This document shows positions 32,447 through 41,204 of a DNA stretch of 58,466 nucleotides, piece by piece (position 1 is the first letter of the stretch; every line of letters begins with the position of its first letter). Under the pieces are notes generated by a model. It saw only the letters and a list, made by a program, of their open reading frames with translations. It was not told where the DNA came from and ran no database searches. Both the position numbers and the translations under genes were made by a program. Origin of the DNA: Akkermansia sp. (lineage in GTDB: Bacteria; Verrucomicrobiota; Verrucomicrobiia; Verrucomicrobiales; Akkermansiaceae); NCBI GenBank assembly GCA_017409465.1, contig JAFQSQ010000005.1, positions 1 to 58,466 of the forward strand, in the 5' to 3' direction.

Positions 32447-32506
32447 GAAAAGAGGCTGTCAGCGATAATCAGACGGCAAAAAAACGAGGAATCGTTCAAT
32501 GACATC

Positions 32507-32535
32507 TTGCATATTCGCGTAACATGTGTTAGTAT
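32507..32535 (+). promoter_or_regulatory. promoter of the SNF2-family gene
   Basis: -35 TTGCAT (32507-32512), 17-nt spacer, -10 TAGTAT (32530-32535). Its position shows that the longer ORF beginning at 32507 is not the translated start; the ATG at 32621 lies downstream. Confidence 0.6.
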
Positions 32536-32620
32536 TGCACCATGCCAGCGATGCGAGTTCGTCGAGGGTACTCAGACTCCGGGTACTCGCAGTACTACCA
32601 CCCATCAGGTTCTCATCTCC

Positions 32621-35600
32621 ATGTTAATATCAGCTCTTAATCCCGATCGCGCCACTCTCAATTTCCTCAATGCCTATGCTGAGGAAGTACGCAACGAGGG
32701 TGAAAAATTGCAGCGTGATGGTGCCGTGACGCAGATTTTCGGTAACCACCTCTACATCCAGGGCAGGGTGGAAACCAAGGTCGGCATCTACCGCACCAGT
32801 CTTCGTCTGCAGGGTAATCGTTGGTTCGGTTCCTGCTCGGCGGAGGATGAGCGGGTGGGCGGCGCCTGCCTCATCGCTACCATGGTGGAGCGTATGTACC
32901 GCGGGGCGAACATGCCCGAGAGCCCCAACGAGCTCGATGAGGTTTCGCTCACCGATATGCTGGAGGAGAAGCTTAATCGCGACCTGGATGACCGCGAGAT
33001 GGACTACGTGACCAAGCTGGAGAAGCGCTATCGCCGCTTCGTCATCGAGCAGGAGATTCACGACCACGACCTGGTGCGCCTGAACCCACGCTGGGAAATC
33101 ACCGGCTACGATGCCCTGGACCTCTGGCCCACGACTCCGCGCAATATCCTGGAATTCTGGAACTATATAGCCTATGCTTTCGCCAAGAAGCGCATCGCCT
33201 ACCCGGACTTCATGAACGTGGTGACGGATCTGGAGAAAGTGCAGAAGCGTATCAGCGAGTGGGAGCGCGAGAAGGAAGTCGGTACCTGGTACGACCGTAT
33301 CCAGAGTGTCAACGAGCGGCCGCCCCAGCCGCCGCGCCATCCGCTCTACATGCGCATGGTATCCACCATCAATGAGGCGCATTTTGAGTATCGCTTCGAC
33401 GCGCGAGAGGACTGGCAGTCCATCCGTGAGCGTGCGCAGCTCGATGCCATCCTCGAGGAGTTCCTGCGCGGGGCGCTCAAGTGCGACCCGCAGACGGATA
33501 TCCTGCTCAACGTACTGCGTGACTACGCCGACCGCGAGGAGACGGTCATTCTGGATTTGGACAAGGAGGCCGCCTGCTGCGTGATGAACCGCCTCTTCCA
33601 CCAGCCTGCGCTCAAGGGCTACCTCGTCAACCTCGATGAGTGCTACTTCAAGGTGGTGCGCGAACCGCTCAAGTGGATTTGTATCGATGACCCCATCGTA
33701 CCCGATTGCTACGGCCTGCAGCTGGTGACGGCGGCCGGTGTCCATGTGACCCACTCGGTGCGTCAGCTGCCGGGGCAGGTAGAGCTGTACCAGTCTGACG
33801 AGACCGTGTTCCCCGGTCCTCCCCGCTGGCTGGAGAGTACAGAAGTCGAGCCTCGCTACGCGATTCCGAAGACCGTCATCGACAGCCTGGACGGCGTAGA
33901 GTTCCTGCGCAAGATCGGAGCCACGCTGCCGCCGAGCATGGAGGAGCGCGTGGTGGATATCGAGCTGAAGCCGACGTTCAACATGCGTATCGTGCGTGGT
34001 TTGACCAGTGCAGATACCGAGCACGTGTTGCTGGAGGTGACAGCTCAGGATACCCCCGGGCGCCGTATCGAGCACCTGGGCAAGGACGACTGGGAGGTGG
34101 TAGAACAGAAACCGGTGAAGGATCACACCCTGCTGCGTTTCATCCGCGACTACCTCTACCCCATCCCCGGGCTGCTGGAGGAGATGAACTTCACCTACGA
34201 TACGCAGCATGCGGCATTCAAGAGCCGTATCACCAAGCAGTTCCCTGAGAAGTTTGCCGAATGGGCTAAGGCGATTCCCGATACCATCCGGGTCGAGATG
34301 GATGATAACCTCAAGTCGCTGATGGCCGATCCGGTGGCGGCTGCCATCCGCTTCGAGGTGGTGAACCAGGAAATCGACTGGTTTGACCTGCGCGTCGTGA
34401 TTGATGTGGAGGGCGTCACGCTCACCAAGGAGCAGATTCGCTCCCTGGTGTCGGCTCGCGGTGGCTACGTCCGCATGGATGACGGCCGCTGGATGCGCCT
34501 GGAAATCAAGCTGGATGACGCCCAGCGCGATGCCGTTACCAAGCTGGGGCTTGATCCCTTCGACCTCTCCGGCGAGACCCACCGCATGCACGCCCTGCAG
34601 CTGGCAGACCCGCGCGCGGCTGAGGTGTTCGACCCGAAGGCCTGGCAGAAGATTAAGGAACGCACGGCAGAAATCAAGATTGACGTGAAGCCGGATGTCC
34701 CCTCCACCCTGCAGGCTACGCTGCGTCCGTACCAGATTGAGGGTTTCCACTTCCTCGCGTACCTGGCCGTCAACGGCTTCGGTGGTATTCTGGCTGACGA
34801 TATGGGTCTCGGTAAGACCATACAGTCCATCACCTACATGCTGTGGCTGCGCGAGGATTACGCGCGCCGCAACAAGTCCGGCCGCAAGAAGGTGGTGATT
34901 CCCCCGGTGCTGATTGTGTGCCCCAAGTCCGTGTTGGACGTGTGGGCCAGCGAAACGGAGAAGTTTGCTCCCGGGGTGCGTGTGCTCGTCATCCGCAACA
35001 AGGAGCAGGCCGTGGTGGACGATATCCTTGCCAACTACGACATGGTGGTCATCAACTACGCCCAGCTGCGTGTCTGCGGCGAGCAGATAAATGCCATCAA
35101 GTGGCTCACGGTCATTCTGGACGAAGGTCAGCAGATCAAGAATCCGGATTCCAAGGCCGCCAAGGCCGCCCGCGAGATTTCGGCCAGCAACCGACTGGTG
35201 CTCTCCGGTACGCCGATTGAGAACCGACTGCTGGACATGTGGTCGCTGATGGCCTTTGCCATGCCCGGCGTGCTGGGCAGCCGCGCCTACTTCAAGAAAC
35301 GATTCGACAAGCGCAAGGATTCGCAGAGCCAGAACCGCCTCGCGGCCCGACTCAAGCCTTTCCTGCTGCGCCGTACCAAACAACAGGTGGCCAAGGATCT
35401 GCCGCCCCGTACGGAAGAAGAGGTATACGCCAAGATGGAAGGCATCCAGCGCCAGCTCTACAAGGCAGAGTTGCGCCGTATCCAGAAAGCCCTCCTGGGG
35501 GTGGATTCCGACGAGTCGGTGAAGAAGAACTCCTTTGCTATTCTTCAGGGGCTCATGCGCCTGCGCCAGATCTGCTGTCACCCCGGTCTGGTCGACCCGA

Positions 35601-36163
35601 AGTATGTGAAAGAGGACAGCGCCAAGCTCAATGCGCTCTTCTACCTGCTGGATCAGCTGCGTGATGAGGGTCACAAGGTGCTGGTGTTCTCGCAGTTCGT
35701 GTCCATGCTTGAGATCATCAAGTCGCATCTCGAAGCGGAGAACCGCCCCTACAACTACCTCACCGGGCAGACGAAGGACCGAAAGGCAGAGATTGAGAAG
35801 TTCCAGACGACGAAGGAGCCGAGCGTCTTCCTGCTGTCCCTCAAGGCAGGTGGTGCCGGTCTGAACCTGACGTCTGCCTCCTACGTCATCCTGTACGATC
35901 CGTGGTGGAACCCCGCCGTGGAAAGCCAGGCTATCGACCGTACCCACCGAATCGGCCAGAAGAACAAGGTCATCGCCTACCGTCTGCTCACCCGCGATTC
36001 CGTGGAGGAGAAGATTCGCGTGCTTCAGCACCAGAAGAACCAGCTGGTCACCAATGTGTTGGGTGATGAAGGCTTCGCCTCCAGCCTCGACCTCAACGAC
36101 CTGCAGTTCATCCTTGCTCACGGTGGTGAGGATAATGATGACCCGGAAGTCATCGATGTCTGA
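32621..36163 (+). CDS. SWI2/SNF2-family DNA translocase/ATPase
   Basis: 1180 residues. The C-terminal ~480 residues form the Snf2 motor: GGILADDMGLGKTIQSI (Lys732), VVINYAQLR, ILDEGQQIKNPDSKAAKAAR (motif II DEGQ, Asp834), LSGTPIENRLLDMWSLMAF, LKPFLLRRTKQQVAKDLPP, LVFSQFVSMLEI, LSLKAGGAGLNLTSASYVI and QAIDRTHRIGQ. The ~700-residue N-terminus is alpha/beta with no SWIM zinc motif that I can see. Bacterial RapA-like and orphan SNF2 ATPases remodel protein-DNA complexes or act in defence; no methylase or nuclease partner is adjacent here. A terminator follows. Confidence 0.9.
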   Translation: MLISALNPDRATLNFLNAYAEEVRNEGEKLQRDGAVTQIFGNHLYIQGRVETKVGIYRTSLRLQGNRWFGSCSAEDERVGGACLIATMVERMYRGANMPESPNELDEVSLTDMLEEKLNRDLDDREMDYVTKLEKRYRRFVIEQEIHDHDLVRLNPRWEITGYDALDLWPTTPRNILEFWNYIAYAFAKKRIAYPDFMNVVTDLEKVQKRISEWEREKEVGTWYDRIQSVNERPPQPPRHPLYMRMVSTINEAHFEYRFDAREDWQSIRERAQLDAILEEFLRGALKCDPQTDILLNVLRDYADREETVILDLDKEAACCVMNRLFHQPALKGYLVNLDECYFKVVREPLKWICIDDPIVPDCYGLQLVTAAGVHVTHSVRQLPGQVELYQSDETVFPGPPRWLESTEVEPRYAIPKTVIDSLDGVEFLRKIGATLPPSMEERVVDIELKPTFNMRIVRGLTSADTEHVLLEVTAQDTPGRRIEHLGKDDWEVVEQKPVKDHTLLRFIRDYLYPIPGLLEEMNFTYDTQHAAFKSRITKQFPEKFAEWAKAIPDTIRVEMDDNLKSLMADPVAAAIRFEVVNQEIDWFDLRVVIDVEGVTLTKEQIRSLVSARGGYVRMDDGRWMRLEIKLDDAQRDAVTKLGLDPFDLSGETHRMHALQLADPRAAEVFDPKAWQKIKERTAEIKIDVKPDVPSTLQATLRPYQIEGFHFLAYLAVNGFGGILADDMGLGKTIQSITYMLWLREDYARRNKSGRKKVVIPPVLIVCPKSVLDVWASETEKFAPGVRVLVIRNKEQAVVDDILANYDMVVINYAQLRVCGEQINAIKWLTVILDEGQQIKNPDSKAAKAAREISASNRLVLSGTPIENRLLDMWSLMAFAMPGVLGSRAYFKKRFDKRKDSQSQNRLAARLKPFLLRRTKQQVAKDLPPRTEEEVYAKMEGIQRQLYKAELRRIQKALLGVDSDESVKKNSFAILQGLMRLRQICCHPGLVDPKYVKEDSAKLNALFYLLDQLRDEGHKVLVFSQFVSMLEIIKSHLEAENRPYNYLTGQTKDRKAEIEKFQTTKEPSVFLLSLKAGGAGLNLTSASYVILYDPWWNPAVESQAIDRTHRIGQKNKVIAYRLLTRDSVEEKIRVLQHQKNQLVTNVLGDEGFASSLDLNDLQFILAHGGEDNDDPEVIDV

Positions 36164-36184
36164 TGCGATATTTTCGACAAACAG

Positions 36185-36215
36185 GCGTCGCGGTGAAAGC
36201 TGCGACGCTTTTTTT
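36185..36215 (+). terminator. terminator after the SNF2 gene
   Basis: GCGTCGC (36185-36191) pairs with GCGACGC (36202-36208), then TTTTTTT. It sits inside the 5' end of the longer ORF at 36163, showing that the following gene begins at 36232. Confidence 0.85.
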
Positions 36216-36231
36216 ATGTATCTCTGGTAAG

Positions 36232-38280
36232 ATGCGATTTTTTTCCACCCTGTTAGCCATGGCAGCCATCGTTGTTGGAGTTCCGGCCTCTGCCTCAGAG
36301 CAGGAGTTCCCGGTGTGTGCCTTTAGCTCGTCGCTGCTGCCGGTGTATGGGCGCTATATGAGAGCACTGGAGGTGCAGGGCGATGTGCTGCACGGAATGG
36401 CGCCTGCGGCAACCGGTCGCTACGCCGTGTTGAGTGGCTCAGCGCTGCTGTGGGCAGGCGAGTCCGGGCAGTCTTTCGAGTTCAAGGTGCCGAGGGGGTG
36501 TCGGCAGCTGTACCTGCTCGGCAGCGTGGAGTCTGCCTGGCCGCAGCTGGAGTGGTGCAGCAGCGACGAAGAGCCGCTTGCTGAAGCGGCTCCGGAGCCG
36601 ACGCTGGATGCCGCAGTATACGGGATGAAGGCCGACGGCTCCGATGCCGGCGCCGCCCTGCGCCGCGCCATCAGCGATGCTCGGGCGCTGGTGGCTGCCG
36701 GGGCGCGGACCGTTCGCATCAGCATCCCTCACGGGACATACCATTTTTACCCTTCCGGAGCGCAGCCGATGAGTCTCTACATCTCCAACCACGACCAACA
36801 GGATTTCCTGCCGGTGGGTATTCCGCTGGTGGATGTGCAGCATATCGTGCTGGAGGGGCAGGGGAGCACCTTCATGTTTCATGGCCTCATGCAGCCCATG
36901 CTCATCATGGATAGCAGCCATGTCACCTGTCGCAACATCAGTTTTGACTATGCCACCCCGTTCTATGCCGAGGGAAAAATCGTGGCGATAGAAGACGGCA
37001 AGACGACGCTGGAAATACCCGAGCGCTTTTCCTGGTGCGTCGAGGATGGCAAGTTCTATACGCGAGGGGAAGGCTGGCAGGTGCGAGCCGCTACGGCTCT
37101 CGGTTTCCATGCTGATGGTCGCATGGTCGCCACCGGGCGAGCCGGGGATGCCTACTGGGGCAGCAAGGCTACTCAAGTGGGCAGGAACCGCGTGCAGTTC
37201 GAGCAGGATGCCCGCCAACTCGGCTTTGATGTCGGGCAGATTCTGGTGCTGCGTATCTGGAATCGCCCCTATCCTGCCATGGTGTTGCACCAGGCAGAGA
37301 AGACCCTGCTGGAGAACGTGCGCTTTCACAGCTCGCAGGGCATGGCTCTGCTGGCGCAGATGAGCCGCGATGTGACCATTCGCGGCGGCGGCTGCGTGCG
37401 CGGGGATGCGCGGGTTCACACCGCCGGGGCTGATGCCACTCATTTCTCCAACTGCGGGGGGCATATCTCGGTGCAGGATGCGCTCTATGAGGGGATGATG
37501 GATGACGCCATCAACGTGCATTCCACCTGCTTGAGCATAGAAAAAGTGCTTTCACCCCATCAGGTGGAGCTGCGCTTCATGCACCCTCAGGCCGTGGGGT
37601 TCGATGTCTTCCCGGTGGGAAGCTCGCTTCAGTTCATCAAGGGCAAAACGCTGGAAAATCACCCCTCATTGGGTAAGGCTGTTGCCGTGGAACGGGTGGA
37701 TGAACACACCGTGCGCCTGACGCTGGAGAAGCCGCTGCCGGCGGGTATCGGGGTCGGCGATGCAGTGGAGAATGCATCCTTCTACCCCTCTGTGGACTTC
37801 TCGCGTAACATCGTGCGAGCCAACCGTGCGCGCGGTACGCTGTTCACCACGCCGGAGCCGGTGCTGGTGGAGGGTAATCAGTTCATCGGCAGCAGCGGGT
37901 CTGCCATCCTGCTGGCCGGGGATGCTCAGGGCTGGTACGAGAGCGGGCGCTGCCGCAACGTCATCATCCGCAACAACCTCTTCGAGCGCAACCTCATCTG
38001 CCGTTACCAGTTCACAGAGGGTATCATCTCCATCTATCCCGAGGTGAAGGAGCCGGAGCAGCAGCAGGTGCGCTACCATGAGAACATCCTCATCGAGAAC
38101 AATACATTCATCACCCACCGTGTGCCGCTGGTGTATGCCATCTCGGCAGACAACATCATCTTCCGCAATAACCGGGTGACGGTGGATGATAAATACGCCC
38201 CCATGCACGATGGAAAGCCCTTCCTCCTGAAACATTGCGGACGCGTTGAGTCGGATTACGCCGCCCCGGCGTCAGAGTAA
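36232..38280 (+). CDS. secreted GH110-like alpha-1,3-galactosidase (beta-helix)
   Basis: 682 residues. A signal peptide (MRFFSTLLAMAAIVVGVPAS, cleaved near SAS-EQ) is followed by a right-handed parallel beta-helix with Asn/Val-rich coils (VIIRNNLFERN, ILIENNTFITHR, IIFRNNRVTV). YISNHDQQ (183-190), HTAGADATHFSNCGGHISVQ and GMMDDAINVH (Asp424/425) resemble GH110 exo-galactosidases that remove terminal alpha-1,3-galactose from blood-group-B or linear alpha-Gal glycans. This would suit a mucin degrader. The start is set after the SNF2 terminator. Confidence 0.82.
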   Translation: MRFFSTLLAMAAIVVGVPASASEQEFPVCAFSSSLLPVYGRYMRALEVQGDVLHGMAPAATGRYAVLSGSALLWAGESGQSFEFKVPRGCRQLYLLGSVESAWPQLEWCSSDEEPLAEAAPEPTLDAAVYGMKADGSDAGAALRRAISDARALVAAGARTVRISIPHGTYHFYPSGAQPMSLYISNHDQQDFLPVGIPLVDVQHIVLEGQGSTFMFHGLMQPMLIMDSSHVTCRNISFDYATPFYAEGKIVAIEDGKTTLEIPERFSWCVEDGKFYTRGEGWQVRAATALGFHADGRMVATGRAGDAYWGSKATQVGRNRVQFEQDARQLGFDVGQILVLRIWNRPYPAMVLHQAEKTLLENVRFHSSQGMALLAQMSRDVTIRGGGCVRGDARVHTAGADATHFSNCGGHISVQDALYEGMMDDAINVHSTCLSIEKVLSPHQVELRFMHPQAVGFDVFPVGSSLQFIKGKTLENHPSLGKAVAVERVDEHTVRLTLEKPLPAGIGVGDAVENASFYPSVDFSRNIVRANRARGTLFTTPEPVLVEGNQFIGSSGSAILLAGDAQGWYESGRCRNVIIRNNLFERNLICRYQFTEGIISIYPEVKEPEQQQVRYHENILIENNTFITHRVPLVYAISADNIIFRNNRVTVDDKYAPMHDGKPFLLKHCGRVESDYAAPASE

Positions 38281-38750
38281 AGCTGCGCGCTTGCCCTCAG
38301 GCGCCGTCCTGTACAGCACTCAATCAATCGGAATTTGGCGGGCTGAGTGCGAGCGTGAGCGAGCGGAATTCTGTACCTTGTCCATCGTACTTTTGACTTC
38401 GTACTTCCCGGCAAATTTCCATTTATTTATCGACCAACCAATGCTTTCCAGGAATCAATCTTTCATTGCCGGAACAATAATGGCTGCTCAAGCTAAGCAC
38501 CAAATGGGAATTTGCCGGGGGAGATGTTCGCTCTGACGAGCGAAGTGAAAATTCTCGCCTGCGGCTCGAGTGAAATTGCTGCCTTTGGCAGCAGGGGGGG
38601 AGTCGGACGCGTACCGTGAGTCGAATACAACAAAAAGGAGCGGCAAGGCGCTTTCGCAACCCTGCCACTCCTGTAGATAAGAAAATAAATTCTTAAATCT
38701 GAAATCTTAATTCTGAATTACTTGCGGCGTCGACTTGTCACGCCATAGCT
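38281..38750. repeat. dispersed repeat modules and PEP-CTERM 3' cassette
   Basis: No gene is seen. Bases ~38357-38416 read (on the minus strand) AATTTGCCGGGAAGTACGAA and onward, about 60 bp nearly identical to 53479-53538 and related to 54239-54302. Bases ~38411-38480 carry TTGTTCCGGCAATGAAAGAT (minus strand), recurring at 58347. From 38632 to 38750 lies the terminator cassette shared by all three PEP-CTERM genes. Confidence 0.75.
38632..38672 (-). terminator. shared PEP-CTERM terminator, copy 1
   Basis: Reading leftward, AGGAGTGGCA pairs with TGCCGCTCCT around an inner GCGAAAGC tetraloop-like turn, followed by TTTTTG. Nearly identical hairpins follow the PEP-CTERM genes ending at 47184 and 51167. 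Confidence 0.85.
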
Positions 38751-39608
38751 TCAGCGACGACGCCGACGTGCTGCCAGACCGGCCAATGCCAGCAGGGAAA
38801 GCGTGGCGGTGGTCGGCTCGGGAATACTCTGCATGACAGTCTGGTTTTTCATTTCATACTTCGTCACAGCAATAAGCTGATCATTAGTAAGGGCTCCATC
38901 GTAAATGGCCATGTTGTCAATGTATGACGCCTCCACAAACTTATAATCGGTACGCCCGCTTACTGAATTGAGGGTGCCGGTGTATTTCGCATTTACTGTG
39001 CAGGTGTTTATCAGATTCGCGGAAGAATCATATGCGCTCAGTGTTAGTGTGCCTTTTTTGGCAACGAGTGCCACATTATGCCAGTCAGCATCTATGCCTG
39101 AAATAGAAAGCCCCGTATCCCCGGTGCTGACCGAGCCGCCATTACTATAAGTGAAAACAGACAAGCTGGTGGTAGTTGTTCCGCTATTATTTCGGTTGAT
39201 GCCGTCGCCCCACTGAAAAACAAGCTCTTGCCCCCCTATGTTAAATGCCAAGAACGAATTCCAATGGGCGTCGGGGTGATATTTGGCATTGAATGTCAAT
39301 GTAAAACCATCAGTCGTATTGACACCCAAACCTGTTGTGCTATCTGAGGCAGCGGTAATTTGGTAAGAGCTGCCTGTTGTTTTTCGAACGTCAGCAGCCT
39401 TCGAGCCATCCATACCTGTGATATAGTTGTGGAAGCCTGTACCCACAGTGCTAATCAAGCCGGTTCCGGGATTGAGCGCTACGTTCTCGTAAGACACACC
39501 GCCGCTAGCAGGCAACTTAAAATCCATACCGTAGAGCAAAGTGATATCCGCATCGCTTGCCACTGCACCCCCGACAAGAGCGAGTAGAGTGATAATTTCT
39601 TTCTTCAT
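38751..39608 (-). CDS. PEP-CTERM sorting-domain protein, LamG-like
   Basis: 285 residues. A signal peptide (MKKEIITLLALVGGAVASDA) precedes a beta-sandwich domain of LamG/concanavalin type (DGFTLTFNAKYHPDAHWNSF, DWHNVALVAKKGTLTLSAYD, SYIDNMAIYDGALTNDQLIA), the usual pattern for a sugar-binding jelly roll. The C-terminus is IPEPTTATLSLLALAGLAA + RRRRR, the PEP-CTERM sorting signal for export and surface anchoring. A palindrome and TATAAT lie upstream (39714-39738). Confidence 0.92.
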   Translation of the reverse strand: MKKEIITLLALVGGAVASDADITLLYGMDFKLPASGGVSYENVALNPGTGLISTVGTGFHNYITGMDGSKAADVRKTTGSSYQITAASDSTTGLGVNTTDGFTLTFNAKYHPDAHWNSFLAFNIGGQELVFQWGDGINRNNSGTTTTSLSVFTYSNGGSVSTGDTGLSISGIDADWHNVALVAKKGTLTLSAYDSSANLINTCTVNAKYTGTLNSVSGRTDYKFVEASYIDNMAIYDGALTNDQLIAVTKYEMKNQTVMQSIPEPTTATLSLLALAGLAARRRRR

Positions 39609-39717
39609 ATTAGTGAAAATTGATTGTCAGAGTTTTTTGCCCAGCTCGTGCAGGGATACCCATTCCCACGCGCGACGGGAGGCTGAGATACCTGCTCCGA
39701 ACTGAACGAGGTCATTA

Positions 39718-39738
39718 TACAGTATTCTTAATGCTGTA
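39718..39738. promoter_or_regulatory. palindromic operator-like site O1 (PEP-CTERM/dedA region)
   Basis: Arms TACAGTATT and AATGCTGTA flank CTT, with 8 of 9 positions symmetric. It overlaps the leftward -10 TATAAT by two bases and covers the spacer, so a bound protein would control the 38751-39608 gene directly. Confidence 0.55.
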
Positions 39739-39862
39739 CTTACGTAATAGATTGAAATGAGAATACGTTAGGGTAGAGCAAGACTTTACGGAACATGAAC
39801 AGAAAAAATCCTTCCACCTCGTAAGTGAATAAAAATCAGGATTTTTTCGCTTTTAGGCTTGC

Positions 39863-39883
39863 ATCAGCATTAAGAATGCTGAT
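39863..39883. promoter_or_regulatory. palindromic operator-like site O2
   Basis: Perfect arms ATCAGCATT and AATGCTGAT flank AAG. Its core CAGCATTAAGAATGCTG matches the reverse complement of O1 in 16 of 17 bases. It lies about 100 bp before the DedA start. Confidence 0.55.
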
Positions 39884-39981
39884 ACCTTTTCCTGTTTCTA
39901 TCTCACAGCTTTTCTCCCGCGGGCAGGAAATTTTTCGGAAAAAGACTTTCCTTTTTTTGCATAGTGTGCATAATGGGCGCC

Positions 39982-40632
39982 ATGTTCCACGAATTTCTGA
40001 ATTTTTGCATGCAGTGCATTGAGAACTGGGGGTATGGCGGAGTCGTAGTCCTGATGGCGATGGAGAGCTCCATCATCCCGGTGCCCAGCGAGGTCGTGGT
40101 GCCTCCGGCCGCCATTGTTGCTTCGCAGGCGGGAGCCGAGATGAGTTTCTGGGGGGTGGTGCTGGCCGGGACCGTAGGGTCGTATATCGGTTCGGTCGTG
40201 ATGTATGTCTGTGCGCTCTGGCTGGGGCGGCCCCTGGTGCTGCGCTATGGCAAGTATGTGCTCATGCCGCCGCACAAAGTGGAAAAAGCCGAGTTGTTCA
40301 TGCAGAAATACAGCTCAGCCGGTATATTCTTCGCACGTTTTCTGCCGGTGATTCGCCACCTGATTTCCATACCGGCGGGGTTGGCCAGGGTGAATTTTCT
40401 GACCTTCAGTCTGGCGACCATCATCGGCTCGGCAATCTGGTGCTGGGTACTGGCCTGGTTTGGTGACAAGGTGGGCAGCGAGCATCCCGGTATCATGGAG
40501 TCGCCGGAGGCGCTGGTGGAGGCGGTCAAGGCCGAATCGCACCTGGTGGTGCTGGGCGTGGTACTTCTGCTGGTGCTCTATGCGCTGATGAAGTACATGA
40601 CCCGCGAGAAGAAAAACGCCGCCGGGGAGTAA
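39982..40632 (+). CDS. DedA/SNARE-associated family membrane protein
   Basis: 216 residues from the ATG at 39982. Family signatures are MESSIIPVPSEVVVPPAA, the loop FARFLPVIRHLISIPAGLARVNFLTF (F.GRF.P..R...PA.AG) and a C-terminal helix (LVVLGVVLLLVLYALMKYM). DedA proteins are membrane flippases or transporters, known for undecaprenyl-phosphate or phospholipid recycling. The conserved Glu43-type residue in PSE and the Arg in FxPVIRH are present. Confidence 0.92.
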   Translation: MFHEFLNFCMQCIENWGYGGVVVLMAMESSIIPVPSEVVVPPAAIVASQAGAEMSFWGVVLAGTVGSYIGSVVMYVCALWLGRPLVLRYGKYVLMPPHKVEKAELFMQKYSSAGIFFARFLPVIRHLISIPAGLARVNFLTFSLATIIGSAIWCWVLAWFGDKVGSEHPGIMESPEALVEAVKAESHLVVLGVVLLLVLYALMKYMTREKKNAAGE

Positions 40633-40702
40633 ACTGCCCGTGGGGGGGCATGTCCCGTGGGCTGCAGCTCGGGGCTGGAGTCCTGCGCCGATATCGGGTA
40701 GT

Positions 40703-41179
40703 ATGGCTCCCGCTATGGGATTTGCACCTATTATATCAGCAGTCGGAACGCTGGCCGGCAGTGCCATTCAGGCCTCGGCTCAGCGGCAGCAGGCGCGGGC
40801 GTATGATGCCGCCGCTGCATGGAAAGAGAAAAACGCCGCCCGTACAGCGGAGGTAATCACCAATACCGCGCTGGAGAACCAGCGGCGGCGCGAACGCAAT
40901 GCTCACATGGAGCTTTCCTCCGCCCGCGCTGATGCGGCTGCGGGTAATCTGCTGCACGAGGGGAGTATCGTGCGCCGTGAGCTGGATATGGCCACGCGCC
41001 TGGAGGACGAGATTGCCAACGCAACCAACGCCGCCCTTCAGGAAGCAAATGATACCCGCCTGCAGGGGCTTTACGACAGCCGCAGCCTGCGCCTGCAAGC
41101 CGATAATGCCCGCCGCAACAGCAGGGTATCACTGCTCAGCGGGGTCGTCGGGGCGCTGACCGCCGGTGCCGAAGAATGA
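40703..41179 (+). CDS. orphan phage-virion-like protein
   Basis: 158 residues. The Ala/Gly-rich opening (GFAPIISAVGTLAGSAIQAS) is followed by an AQRQQARAYD helix, ENQRRRERNAHMELSSARADAAAGNLLHEGSIVRRELD, a coiled part (ARLEDEIANATNAALQEANDT) and a Gly-containing C-terminal hydrophobic tail (SLLSGVVGALTAGA). This layout (hydrophobic start, long helix, G-rich turn, L..A..YRS) is common in phage internal virion proteins. No other phage genes lie nearby, so it may be a domesticated or remnant gene. ATG at 40715 is another possible start. Confidence 0.6.
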   Translation: MAPAMGFAPIISAVGTLAGSAIQASAQRQQARAYDAAAAWKEKNAARTAEVITNTALENQRRRERNAHMELSSARADAAAGNLLHEGSIVRRELDMATRLEDEIANATNAALQEANDTRLQGLYDSRSLRLQADNARRNSRVSLLSGVVGALTAGAEE

Positions 41180-41204
41180 GGATTCAAGGTACAAAGAATC
41201 CGCC

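Larger units (their letters stand above)
39609..39981. other. divergent intergenic region with two matching palindromes
   Basis: No gene is seen. The region holds a leftward -10 TATAAT (39719-39714) for the PEP-CTERM gene, the palindromes at 39718-39738 and 39863-39883, and the leader of the DedA gene. It is AT-rich relative to the surroundings. Confidence 0.6.

Noticed and set aside
32507..32620. TTG start giving a 1218-residue SNF2 protein
   Set aside because: The TTG is part of the -35 hexamer TTGCAT of a promoter with 17-nt spacing; translation would begin before the transcript.
32630..36121. A 1163-residue open frame on the minus strand
   Set aside because: It mirrors the SNF2 gene exactly; the plus strand has all helicase motifs, while the minus product is His/Leu-rich with no family features.
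36163..36231. Upstream ATG giving a 705-residue GH110-like protein
   Set aside because: It would include a rho-independent terminator and place residues before a clear signal peptide at 36232.
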